Made by a program: the position numbers and the translations under genes. From assembly GCF_009834185.1 (NCBI RefSeq), contig NZ_CP047173.1, positions 4,030,001 through 4,094,000 on the forward strand: DNA of 64,000 nt, given 5' to 3'. The notes below the pieces were generated by a model. It was not told where the DNA came from. It worked only from the letters and a program-made list of their open reading frames with translations, and made no database searches. The first letter of the stretch is position 1. Each line of letters opens with the position of its first letter. This stretch comes from Rathayibacter sp. VKM Ac-2760. GTDB lineage: Bacteria > Actinomycetota > Actinomycetes > Actinomycetales > Microbacteriaceae. Positions 56,406 to 64,000 of this stretch are shown in pieces.

Positions 56406-57710
56406 TCAGAACGGCGCCGGTGTGTCGACGAAGCGCGGTCGGGGCGGCGGGCCCGGCGGTCGCCCGGGCAGCGGCGGCAGCCGGGTGCTGACCCGCCGTC
56501 CGGTCGGGGTCGTCCAGGTGATGGACCCGTCCTCGTCGTCCCTGTCGTAGCTCCATTGATCGCCATGTCGGACGTGATGGTGCGAGGTGCACAGTGAGAC
56601 GAGGTTCTCGAGCGAGGTCTCGCCGCCGTGGCGCCACTCGCGGGTGTGGTCCGCCTCGCTGCTCGACGCGCTGCGGGTGCACCCGGGGAACCGGCACGTC
56701 TGATCCCGCAGCTGGAGGTGCAGGCGCATCTGCGGCGGCGGAACGCGCCAGGTGCGGCCGACGGAGACGACGGCGCCGGTGTCCGGGTCGGTGAGGACCC
56801 GGGTGAAGGAGGCGGCGGTACGGATCAGCTCCCGGGCGATCTCCGCAGGGACCGGGCCGTAGCCGTCCAGGTCCGCGGGAGCGTCGTCCAGCCCTACAGC
56901 AGTGGACGCCGCGAGCGTCAGTCGCACCTCGGCGCGGACACCGGTGACATACGTCGGATCCGGACGGTGCGCGGCGTCCGGAGTCGTGCCGGCGATGTCG
57001 CCGTCACAGAGCAGATCCACGGCGGCGTCAGCGCTGAGCTGCTGGAGCGTGCGCGGGTCGCCCTCGTCGCGGAGGGTCCGGGCGATGCGCCGCAGCCGGT
57101 CGTACGCACCCGTCACCGCCGGTGCCGGAGCGTGCAGGCACAGCGTCGCCATTCCGTCGACCTCCGGAGTGACCCACACGGCCCGGTCTTCCTTCGCGCG
57201 TGCATGGCGCTCGGCGAGGGGCTGCTCGTGCAGCTCCTCCCGCCAGCGGCCGAGGGCGCGGCGCAACTGCGCGGTGGTCATAGTGAGGGCGGCGTCGGAC
57301 GCGCGCTCGTCGAGTGCCGCGCGAGAGGCTTCAGTGAGGCTGCTCGCGGTTCGGCAGATCGCCTCGCCCACCTCCCAGAGGATCTTCGCGTCGCGAAGCA
57401 GCACGCGAGTGAGCGGGAGGTGCTCCATGAGCATCTGCGCGGTCTCGAGGCGGCGGGACACCTCCCGCTCGGACTGGCGGTACGCCATCGCGAGCTCGGC
57501 TCGGATCGAGCGCTCGACCAGGTCGCGGGTCTCGCTCCGCGACGCGCCGCGGGCGAACGCCTCCGGGATGGTCAGCGCGAGTCGGTAGCCGCGGTGCAAG
57601 CGCTCGGCCGCCCGGAGGCGCGTCGGCGAGGTGGAGCGCTCGTCGGCGGCGGAGCCGTCGAAGCAGTCGCGCACCTCCGCGAGTGCTGCCGCATCCTCAT
57701 CTTTTGACAT
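56406..57710 (-). CDS. DUF222/HNH endonuclease-domain protein
   Basis: A 434-residue protein. A long helical DUF222 region (about 35-300) is followed by an HNH domain (about 330-385: CRFPGCTRSASSSEADHTREW, then GGETSLENLVSLCTSHHHVRH) with paired Cys and the two conserved His. The C-terminus is proline-rich. Multicopy DUF222/HNH proteins are common in Microbacteriaceae and other actinobacteria, often of unknown role. ATG 57710 is chosen over an upstream TTG. Confidence 0.88.
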   Translation of the reverse strand: MSKDEDAAALAEVRDCFDGSAADERSTSPTRLRAAERLHRGYRLALTIPEAFARGASRSETRDLVERSIRAELAMAYRQSEREVSRRLETAQMLMEHLPLTRVLLRDAKILWEVGEAICRTASSLTEASRAALDERASDAALTMTTAQLRRALGRWREELHEQPLAERHARAKEDRAVWVTPEVDGMATLCLHAPAPAVTGAYDRLRRIARTLRDEGDPRTLQQLSADAAVDLLCDGDIAGTTPDAAHRPDPTYVTGVRAEVRLTLAASTAVGLDDAPADLDGYGPVPAEIARELIRTAASFTRVLTDPDTGAVVSVGRTWRVPPPQMRLHLQLRDQTCRFPGCTRSASSSEADHTREWRHGGETSLENLVSLCTSHHHVRHGDQWSYDRDDEDGSITWTTPTGRRVSTRLPPLPGRPPGPPPRPRFVDTPAPF

Positions 57711-57824
57711 ACGAGTATCCAAGCAGGGGCGACCGACATGCGAACGGCGTCGTGGGCAGATCGGGGACGACGCGGGCGATCGGGGGCTGGGGAGGAGGCT
57801 CGCTCCCGACGGCCGGACAAGGTG

Positions 57825-57863
57825 GGTCTCGATACGCCGCCTGAGGCGGCTACTCGACCAGCA
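57825..57863. repeat. Dispersed palindrome family B copy
   Basis: GGTCTCGATACGCCGCC / GGCGGCTACTCGACCAGCA, nearly identical to the copy at 56351, so the HNH gene is bracketed by two direct copies about 1.47 kb apart. Confidence 0.85.
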
Positions 57864-57954
57864 AGAAGGAGCGCCGCCCCGCGGCTCCGCAGCGGGAACG
57901 GCGGTAGGCTCTGCGGCAGCACGTGTCCACTCCGCGGAGATGCGTCATCGACCG

Positions 57955-58713
57955 ATGATCGAGGGACACCGTGACGCTCCAGCCCGTGACGCTCCCGGCC
58001 CGCTCCGGTCCACTGCCGTGATCACCGAGGCGGGATCGGCGGGCGGCCCGCTGGGACCGCAGGGCGAGCTGCTCTCGCTGCTCTCCTCCTTCGTGACGCT
58101 GCTGCCGGTGGAGGACACCGCCGTCTCCGCCCTCGGCGCCCCCTTCGAGATCGAGACGCTCGCCGCGACCAGCTCGCGCTCGGCCCGTCTGGACGAGGCG
58201 CAGATCGACCTCGGCGAGGGACCCGCCTGGGACGCGTACCGCAACCGCCGGCCGGTCGCGATGCTCATCGACCGCGACCGGGCGAGCTGGCCCTTCTTCT
58301 GCGCCTCCCCCGCCGCGATCGGCGTGCACAGCGTCGTCGCCGTGCCGCTCGCCTTCGGGCCGCTGCCGATCGGCGCGGTCTCGCTCTACAGCGGCGCCCT
58401 GCTCGCGCTGGACGCCGATCAGCTCGCGCTCGCCGAGAGCCTCGCCGCGCTGCTCGGTCGCGCCGTCGTCGCCCGCGTGGTCGCCGAGGCCGAGAGCGGC
58501 GCCCCGGTCCGCGACCCGGCCCTCTCCCGCCGCGAGGTGCACCAGGCCACGGGCATGGTCATCAGCCAGACCGGCTCGAGCCCCGAGGACGCGCTCCTCG
58601 CGATCCGCGCGCACGCCTTCCGCACCGGGACGACGGTGCGCGCGGTCGCCGCCGAGATCGTCGCCCGGCGTCTCGATTTCTCGCCCGATTCCGACGATCC
58701 GAAGGCAGGATGA
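57955..58713 (+). CDS. GAF-ANTAR regulator 1
   Basis: About 252 residues. A GAF sensor domain (about 35-165; SVVAVPLAFGPLPIGAVSLYSG) is followed by an ANTAR domain (about 185-245; REVHQATGMVISQTGSSPEDALLAIRAHAF). ANTAR domains bind paired RNA hairpins to prevent termination. The start is uncertain: ATG 57955 is chosen, with ATG 57940 and GTG 58018 also in frame, and none has a strong ribosome site. It lies directly upstream of a second GAF-ANTAR gene. Confidence 0.8.
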   Translation: MIEGHRDAPARDAPGPLRSTAVITEAGSAGGPLGPQGELLSLLSSFVTLLPVEDTAVSALGAPFEIETLAATSSRSARLDEAQIDLGEGPAWDAYRNRRPVAMLIDRDRASWPFFCASPAAIGVHSVVAVPLAFGPLPIGAVSLYSGALLALDADQLALAESLAALLGRAVVARVVAEAESGAPVRDPALSRREVHQATGMVISQTGSSPEDALLAIRAHAFRTGTTVRAVAAEIVARRLDFSPDSDDPKAG

Positions 58714-58717
58714 CTGC

Positions 58718-59431
58718 ATGACCGCTCCCACCCGTGAGCAGATGCTCCTGAAGACGCTGACCGTCGTCGCCGACACCCTCGTGGACGACTTCGACGTCGT
58801 CGACTTCCTGCACGACCTCGTCGACCGCTGCGCCGCGATCTTCGACGCCGTCGACGTGGGCATCGTCCTCGCCGACGAGCACGGCGAGCTGGTCGTGATG
58901 GCCTCGACCAGCGAGCGCCTGCACCTGATCGAGCTGCTCCAGCTCTCCGCCGGGTCCGGGCCGTGCATCGACTCGTTCCGCACCGGCGCCGTGGTCTCGG
59001 CGGGCTCGGCAGAGGAGATCAGGCGCCGCTGGCCCGACTTCGCCGCGCTCATCCCCGACTCGCGCTACCACTCGGTGCACGCCGTGCCGCTGCGGCTGCG
59101 CCGCGAGACGATCGGCTCCCTCAACTTCTTCCGCGAGGCGCCCGGCGCGCTCGACCCGGCCGACGTCCCCGCCGCGCAGACCATCGCCGACGTCGCGACC
59201 ATCGGCCTGATGCAGGAGCGCGCCGTCCGCGAGGTCTCGCGCACCCGCGACCAGCTGCAGACCGCGCTCGACGCCCGCGTGCTGATCGAGCAGGCGAAGG
59301 GCGTCATCGCGCACAGCCGCGGCGTCGACATGGAGGAGGCGTGGAGCATCCTCCGCCAGCGCGCCCGCTCGCACCAGGCCCGCGTCAGCGACGTGGCCCG
59401 CGCGGTCGTCGAAGGGCTGATCACGCTCTGA
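58718..59431 (+). CDS. GAF-ANTAR regulator 2
   Basis: A 237-residue protein with GAF domain (about 15-155; SGPCIDSFRTGAVVSAGSAE is the typical actinobacterial GAF loop) and ANTAR domain (about 170-230; RVLIEQAKGVIAHSRGVDMEEAWSILRQRAR). ATG 58718 has AGGA seven bases upstream. It is four bases downstream of regulator 1, and the two may form a heterodimer. The kinase gene follows 74 bases later on the same strand and is a possible target. Confidence 0.88.
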   Translation: MTAPTREQMLLKTLTVVADTLVDDFDVVDFLHDLVDRCAAIFDAVDVGIVLADEHGELVVMASTSERLHLIELLQLSAGSGPCIDSFRTGAVVSAGSAEEIRRRWPDFAALIPDSRYHSVHAVPLRLRRETIGSLNFFREAPGALDPADVPAAQTIADVATIGLMQERAVREVSRTRDQLQTALDARVLIEQAKGVIAHSRGVDMEEAWSILRQRARSHQARVSDVARAVVEGLITL

Positions 59432-59505
59432 CGCCGGGTCCTAAGCTCGGGGGCGTCGGTGGTCGGTGCAGCCCCCAGGAGAGCGACGTGTCAGGAGGAC
59501 GAAGC

Positions 59506-60984
59506 GTGGACGTGGTTCTCGGGGTCGACATCGGCACGTCCAGCACCAAGGCGATCCTCGTCGACCGGGAGGGCCGCGTCGTGGCCGAGGCCGCGCGCGC
59601 GCACGTCGTCGACCGGCCGCGGCAGGGCTGGGTCGAGATGGACTCCGGTGTCTGGTGGGACGAGTTCCGGAGCCTCGTCGCCGAGCTCACGGCGGCCGCC
59701 CCGCACGGCGACGTGGTCGCGGTCGGCGTCAGCGGCATGGGCCCGTGCGTGCTCCTCACCGATGCGGCGGGGCACGAGCTGCGCCCGGCGATCCTCTACG
59801 GCGTCGACACCCGCAGCGTCGGGATGCTCGACGAGCTGACCGCCCTGCTCGGCGGCGAGGAGGCGATGCGCGCCCGCACCGGCTCCGGCCTCTCGGCGCA
59901 GGCCGCCGGCGCGAAGCTCGCCTGGGTCGCCCGCCACGAGCCGGACCTCTGGAGCCGCGCCGTCCGCTTCACGATGCCGTCCTCCCGCCTCGTCGAGCTG
60001 CTCACCGGCGAGTACGTGCTCGATCACCACTCCGCGAGCCAGTGCACCCCGCTCTACGACGTGGTCCGCGAGGAGTGGATCGAGGAGTGGGCCGCGCTGC
60101 TCGCCCCCGGCCTCGCGCTCCCCCGCCTCGGCTGGCCGGGCGACACCGCCGGGCGCATCACCGCCGAGGCCGCCGCCGCGACCGGGCTGCCGAGCGGCGT
60201 CCCGGTCGTCTTCGGCACCATCGACGCCTGGGCCGAGAGCCTCAGCGCCGGTCGCCGCCGGCCGGGCCGGGTGTTCCTCCAGTACGGCACGACGATGTTC
60301 CTGGTCGCGCCGATGGCCGCGCCCGCTCCACTCGGCGGACTGTGGACGACGGTCGGCGCGGCGCCGGGCGAGCCGACCGCGGCCGGCGGCATGGCCACCT
60401 CCGGGGCGATCACCGACTGGCTCCGCCGGCTGACCGGCGCCTCCTGGACCGAGCTGCTCGACGAGGCGGCGCGGTCCGGGCCGGGTGCCGCCGGGCTGCT
60501 CGTGCTGCCCTACTTCGCCGGCGAGCGCTCGCCGATCGCCGACCCGGACGCGCGCGGCGTCATCGCCGGCCTCTCCGTCGGCTCCACCCGCGGCGACCTC
60601 TACCGCGCGGTGCTCGAGGCGACGGCCTTCGCCGTCCGGCACCACCTCGAGGTGCTCGTCGCGCACGGCGTTCCCGTGGACGCGCTGGTCGGCGCGGGCG
60701 GCGGGGTCGCCTCGGCGCTCTGGCCGCAGATCGTCAGCGACGTCTGCGGCCTCGAGCAGGTGATCCCGACCGTCTCGGTCGGCGCCGCCTACGGCTCGGC
60801 CGTGCTGGCCGCGGGCCTCGTCACCGACGTCGACATCGAGGAGTGGAACCCGCCGGCGACGACGCTGGTGCCGGATCCGGACGTCCGCGCGCTCTACGAC
60901 GAGCTCTACGACGACTACCGCCGGCTCTACCCCGAGACCCGCGAGACCGTGCACCGCCTGGCCCGGCGGGACCTCGGGACCTGA
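59506..60984 (+). CDS. FGGY-family carbohydrate kinase
   Basis: A 492-residue sugar kinase with GVDIGTSSTKAILVD at the N-terminus, the phosphate loop QYGTTMFLV and the C-terminal GAGGGVASALWPQIVSDVCG ATP site. It belongs to the xylulokinase/gluconokinase/erythritol kinase group. GTG 59506 is chosen since AGGAGG lies seven bases upstream; an upstream GTG at 59488 is possible. It is convergent with an RpiB/DhaKL pair, which suggests a pentulose or tetritol substrate. Confidence 0.88.
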   Translation: MDVVLGVDIGTSSTKAILVDREGRVVAEAARAHVVDRPRQGWVEMDSGVWWDEFRSLVAELTAAAPHGDVVAVGVSGMGPCVLLTDAAGHELRPAILYGVDTRSVGMLDELTALLGGEEAMRARTGSGLSAQAAGAKLAWVARHEPDLWSRAVRFTMPSSRLVELLTGEYVLDHHSASQCTPLYDVVREEWIEEWAALLAPGLALPRLGWPGDTAGRITAEAAAATGLPSGVPVVFGTIDAWAESLSAGRRRPGRVFLQYGTTMFLVAPMAAPAPLGGLWTTVGAAPGEPTAAGGMATSGAITDWLRRLTGASWTELLDEAARSGPGAAGLLVLPYFAGERSPIADPDARGVIAGLSVGSTRGDLYRAVLEATAFAVRHHLEVLVAHGVPVDALVGAGGGVASALWPQIVSDVCGLEQVIPTVSVGAAYGSAVLAAGLVTDVDIEEWNPPATTLVPDPDVRALYDELYDDYRRLYPETRETVHRLARRDLGT

Positions 60985-61003
60985 CGCCCCGGGCCCCGGC
61001 GGC

Positions 61004-61489
61004 TCAGGCGTCCACGCCCTTCGGCGCGCTGCCGTCGTACCCGCAGATCGCCGCGACCTTGCCCGCCGACGCGCTCGACGGATCGAACTCGTAGCCGAGC
61101 CACTCCCGCGCCATCCGCCGCGCCACCTCGAGCCCCACCACGCGCTGCCCCATGCAGAGCACCTGCGCGTTGTTCGAGAGCACCGACCGCTCGACCGAGA
61201 AGGAGTCGTGCGCCGTGACCGCGCGCACCCCCGGCACCTTGTTCGCCGCGATCGCGACGCCGAGGCCCGTGCCGCAGATCAGGATCGCGCGGTCCGCGGA
61301 CCCGTCGGCGATCATCCGCGCGGCGGTGACCGCGATGTCCGGGTAGTCGGTGTGGCTCTCGGAGTCGACGCCGACGTCGGTCACCAGCGAGACGCGGTCG
61401 TCCTTCATCAGGTCGGCCTTCAGCGCCTCCTTGTAGTCGAAGCCCGCGTCGTCCGATCCGACGACGACCCGATAGGTGATGGCGGTCAT
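61004..61489 (-). CDS. RpiB/LacAB-family sugar-phosphate isomerase
   Basis: A 161-residue isomerase with the RpiB pattern: VGSDDAGFDYKEALKADL, DYPDIAVTAARMIADG, and the active-site GTGLGVAIAANK with its anion loop. The catalytic Cys is in ILICGTGLG. Besides ribose-5-phosphate, close relatives interconvert D-erythrulose-4-phosphate and D-erythrose-4-phosphate. The start overlaps the DhaKL stop in ATGA, which favours such a tetrulose role over housekeeping. Confidence 0.88.
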   Translation of the reverse strand: MTAITYRVVVGSDDAGFDYKEALKADLMKDDRVSLVTDVGVDSESHTDYPDIAVTAARMIADGSADRAILICGTGLGVAIAANKVPGVRAVTAHDSFSVERSVLSNNAQVLCMGQRVVGLEVARRMAREWLGYEFDPSSASAGKVAAICGYDGSAPKGVDA

Positions 61490-63240
61490 GCTGTCGCTCC
61501 TTCTGTAGCGGCGCGCTCGGCGAGGACGTCGCCGACCGTGGTCAGGATCATCCCCATCGAGGTCGCGCCCGCGTCCGGTGTGCCCAGGCTCTTCTCGGCC
61601 AGGGGTCGTGCGCGGCCGACCTTCGGCCGCAGGTCCGCGGTCGCCGCGGCGCGCTCGACGGCGACGCCCGCCGCCTCCCGCCACGCCTCGACGAGCGGAG
61701 AACCGCCGTCCACGCGCTCGCGCAGCACCCGCGCGAACGGCAGCAGCGCGTCGAGCATCGTCTTGTCGCCCTCGCTCGCGCGCCCGAGATCGACGATCGA
61801 CTCCGCGAAGGCGTCCACGCCGGTCACGACGTCGGCCGCCGCGTAGGCGTCCCGCGCGTCGGTCAGCGAGGCGCCGAGCGCCTCGAGCGCCGCACCCCAG
61901 AGCACCCCGGAGGTGCCGCCGGCCTGCTCCGCCCAGGACTGGCCCGCGCGGGAGAGCAGCCAGGCGCCGCCCGTGCGCTCCTCGATCCGGTCGATCCGCC
62001 GCGTCGCCGCGCCGATGCCCTTGAGCATCCCGCGGCCGTGATCGCCGTCGCCGGCGACCGCGTCGATGCGGCCGAGCGCCTCCTCCTCGCGCTCGAGCAG
62101 CCCGTGCACGGCGGCGAGCGCCGCCCGCACCGTGTCGCCGAGCGCGACGGCGGCGTCGGTGGCGGAGGGAGCGGACTCCTCCTCCCCCGCCTCGGCGTCG
62201 TCGCCCGACGGCGCGAGCAGCGCCGCGACCGGAGCCGCGACCCGGCGGTAGGCCGGCGTGTAGGCGTCGGCGCGCCAGTAGCGCTCGAGCTCGTCGTCGA
62301 GCCACTGCAGGGTCAGCGAGACGCCGCCCATGTCGAGGCTGGTGACCAGCTCGCCGACCTCGGGCTCGACCGTGTGCAGCCCGGCCTCCTCGAGCCGGCG
62401 CGCGATGTGGCGCCAGAGCAGGAAGAGCTCCTCGTACTTCGTGGTGCCGAGCCCGTTCAGGATCGGAGCGACGCGGGTCGTGCCGCCCTCCGCCCCCGCA
62501 CCCTCGGGAAGGTCCGCGAGCAGCCGGTCGACGAAGAGGTCGGCCAGCTCGGCCGCGCGCAGCAGCTCGATGTCGCGGATCCCGGGCTCGCCGTGGATCC
62601 CGAGCCCCAGGCCCAGGTGCCCCTCGGGCACGCTGAACAGCGGCTCGGTCGCGCCCGGCATGGTGCAGCCCGAGAACGCGACGCCGAGCGTTCGGGTCGC
62701 CGCGTTGCTCGCGTTCCCCACCCGCTCGACCTCGTCGAGGGACGCGCCCTCCGCGGCCGCCGCGCCCATCGCCTTGAACACCGGGAAGTCGCCCGCGATG
62801 CCGCGGCGCTTCCCGATCTCGTCCGCCGAGGCGATGTCGTCGGTGACGACGACGATCCGGGTGTCGATCCCCTCCTTGCGCAGTCGCTCGGCCGCGATGC
62901 CGAAGTTCATCGTGTCGCCGGCGTAGTTGCCGAAGCTGAACACCACTCCCCGGCCCTGGTCGGCGGCCTTCGCCACCGAGTAGGCCTGCGCCGCCGACGG
63001 CGAGGTGAAGATGTTGCCCACCACCGCGCCGGTCGCGAGCCCCGGGCCGACGGTGCCGCTGAACGCCGGGTAGTGCCCGGAGCCGCCGCCGATGACGACG
63101 GCGACCTGCGGCTCGGCGCCCGCGGTGCGGAGCGAGACCACTCCCCCCGGCACGCCGCGCAGGCGGTCGGCGTAGAGGGAGAGGAAGCCGGCCAGCTGGT
63201 CCTCGGCGAACTCGTCGGGGTCGTCGTAGATCGTCGTCAT
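61486..63240 (-). CDS. Fused DhaK-DhaL ketose kinase (dihydroxyacetone/erythrulose type)
   Basis: A 584-residue ATP-dependent ketose kinase. The DhaK domain covers about 1-335, with GGGSGHYPAFSG and substrate-binding His216 in GLGIHGEPG. After a linker (about 345-360) the DhaL domain (about 362-575) has the Mg-ATP motif VAGDGDHGRGM at 395-405. Such fusions phosphorylate dihydroxyacetone, or L- or D-erythrulose in mycobacterial tetritol pathways. It is coupled to the RpiB-family gene and lies six bases downstream of the alcohol dehydrogenase. Confidence 0.9.
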   Translation of the reverse strand: MTTIYDDPDEFAEDQLAGFLSLYADRLRGVPGGVVSLRTAGAEPQVAVVIGGGSGHYPAFSGTVGPGLATGAVVGNIFTSPSAAQAYSVAKAADQGRGVVFSFGNYAGDTMNFGIAAERLRKEGIDTRIVVVTDDIASADEIGKRRGIAGDFPVFKAMGAAAAEGASLDEVERVGNASNAATRTLGVAFSGCTMPGATEPLFSVPEGHLGLGLGIHGEPGIRDIELLRAAELADLFVDRLLADLPEGAGAEGGTTRVAPILNGLGTTKYEELFLLWRHIARRLEEAGLHTVEPEVGELVTSLDMGGVSLTLQWLDDELERYWRADAYTPAYRRVAAPVAALLAPSGDDAEAGEEESAPSATDAAVALGDTVRAALAAVHGLLEREEEALGRIDAVAGDGDHGRGMLKGIGAATRRIDRIEERTGGAWLLSRAGQSWAEQAGGTSGVLWGAALEALGASLTDARDAYAAADVVTGVDAFAESIVDLGRASEGDKTMLDALLPFARVLRERVDGGSPLVEAWREAAGVAVERAAATADLRPKVGRARPLAEKSLGTPDAGATSMGMILTTVGDVLAERAATEGATA

Positions 63241-63245
63241 GCGGG

Positions 63246-64000
63246 TCAGCTCCGGGCGTCGGCCGCGACGACCGCCTCGGTCAGCGAGGGGACGATCGAG
63301 ACCTTGACCGAGCCGCCCTGACTGTCGGCGACGAGGTCGAGCGCCTCCTGGAACTGCTCGAGCGGGAACTGGTGGGTGCAGATCTCGTCCATCGGCAGGA
63401 CGTTGCTCTCGAGCAGCTTGATCGCGGCGGGCCAGCAGTTCGGGCCGAGGTGGGCGCCGAGGACGTTGAGCTCCTTGTCGTCGCTGATGATCGACCAGTC
63501 GACCGAGGCGTTGGAGCCGAAGACGGAGTACTCGACGTAGGTGCCGAGCTTGCGCAGGATGTTGAGGCCCTGCGAGACGGCGGAGGGGTGCCCGGTGGCC
63601 TCGATGTAGACGTCGGCGCCGTAGCCGCCGGTGAGCTCCTTGACGACGGCGACCGCGTCCTGCTTCGTGATGTTGATCACGAGGTCGGCGCCGGCCTTGG
63701 TGGCGAGGGCGAGCTTCTCGTCGCTCATGTCGAGCGCGATGACCATCTTGGGGTTCTTCTGGCGGGTGCCCGCGATCGCGCCGAGGCCGATCGGGCCGGC
63801 GCCGGCGATGACGACGACGTCGTCGAACTGGATGCTGCCGCGCTCGACCGCGTGCATGGCGCAGGAGAGCGGCTCGCTGAACGCGGCGACCTGCGGGGCG
63901 AGGTCGCGGCTGACCGGGTGGGTGAGCGCGCGGGTCGGGACGAGCACGTACTCGGCCATCGCCCCGTCGAAGCCCTTGAAGCCGAACATGTCGTGCGGTC
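63246..64000 (-). CDS. Zinc-dependent alcohol (polyol) dehydrogenase, 5' end outside window
   Basis: The C-terminal 251 residues of a medium-chain dehydrogenase; its N-terminus continues past 64000. The Rossmann motif VVVIAGAGPIGLGAIAG with the acidic cofactor residue of VIALDMSDEK points to NAD(H). FSEPLSCAMHAVERG contains the Glu of the zinc site. The early catalytic Cys region lies outside. The operon order dehydrogenase, DhaKL, RpiB fits oxidation of a polyol such as threitol or erythritol to a ketose that is then phosphorylated. Confidence 0.88.
   Translation of the reverse strand, partial: PHDMFGFKGFDGAMAEYVLVPTRALTHPVSRDLAPQVAAFSEPLSCAMHAVERGSIQFDDVVVIAGAGPIGLGAIAGTRQKNPKMVIALDMSDEKLALATKAGADLVINITKQDAVAVVKELTGGYGADVYIEATGHPSAVSQGLNILRKLGTYVEYSVFGSNASVDWSIISDDKELNVLGAHLGPNCWPAAIKLLESNVLPMDEICTHQFPLEQFQEALDLVADSQGGSVKVSIVPSLTEAVVAADARS

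Noticed and set aside
56351..57863. The HNH gene and its flanking palindromes as a mobile element
   Set aside because: The palindromes belong to a family found throughout the window, no target duplication is visible, and DUF222/HNH genes are common chromosomal genes in this group.

Overview
The window is about 73% G+C by eye, is densely coded with GC-rich third positions, and carries many four-base start/stop overlaps. Several repeats of the type GGTCTCGATACGCC...GGCTACTCGACCAGCA lie between genes. Together with DUF222/HNH, LacI and sugar/peptide ABC genes this points to a high-GC actinobacterium of the Microbacteriaceae (Rathayibacter/Clavibacter/Curtobacterium-like). The family call is inference from content, not from a marker gene. 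No rRNA, tRNA, insertion sequence, phage or CRISPR was recognised; the window looks like a chromosomal accessory region rich in catabolic operons.

Layout. 0.2-1.8 kb: an ECF sigma factor translationally coupled to an Asp23/Gls24 protein and a small companion. 1.8-3.3 kb: divergent metallo-beta-lactamase-fold hydrolase and cyclase/formamidase. 3.4-12.7 kb: a sodium:solute symporter, a TetR regulator and an operon for two DUF1989 proteins, a urea (probably guanidine) carboxylase and an allophanate hydrolase split into two genes. 12.7-15.6 kb: a sugar-type ABC transporter. 16.6-23.1 kb: a peptide-type ABC transporter with a permease-ATPase fusion and an amidohydrolase. 23.2-28.1 kb: amidohydrolase, isochorismatase-like hydrolase, cytidine deaminase-like protein, a second amidohydrolase, a membrane protein and a divergent GntR regulator. 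28.1-30.6 kb: LacI regulator, a repeat-filled gap and an aquaporin. 30.7-38.2 kb: a LacI/ABC/GH130 sugar operon with a secreted helical-barrel protein. 38.5-40.9 kb: hypothetical, TetR and a divergent SDR. 40.9-48.3 kb: a second LacI/ABC cluster with a DapA-family aldolase, a DUF4862-like protein and an aldo/keto reductase. 48.4-56.3 kb: an amine-catabolism operon (class V aminotransferase, sarcosine-oxidase-like flavoprotein, gamma-glutamyltransferase, copper amine oxidase, amidase) divergent from a RidA gene. 56.4-59.4 kb: HNH protein and two tandem GAF-ANTAR regulators. 59.5-64 kb: FGGY kinase, RpiB, fused DhaKL kinase and a zinc alcohol dehydrogenase cut by the window end, together resembling a tetritol/tetrulose pathway.

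How it fits together. The palindrome ATTGGATCCAAT, or a close variant, sits in four separate promoter regions (2.64, 23.15, 27.24-27.36 and 55.74 kb), including the one upstream of the GntR gene. I infer that this GntR protein controls a scattered regulon covering the hydrolase/cyclase pair, the peptide-type importer, the 25.4-27.2 kb genes and the amine operon. A different half-shared site (GTTTCTATCNNTYGAYAG) flanks the TetR gene at 4.95 and 5.93 kb and probably links the symporter to the carboxylase operon. The common theme is scavenging of nitrogen from amines, amides and guanidine/urea-type compounds, alongside plant- or polymer-derived sugars and polyols. Two dispersed palindrome families, one with paired (covarying) changes in its arms, punctuate the intergenic spaces.
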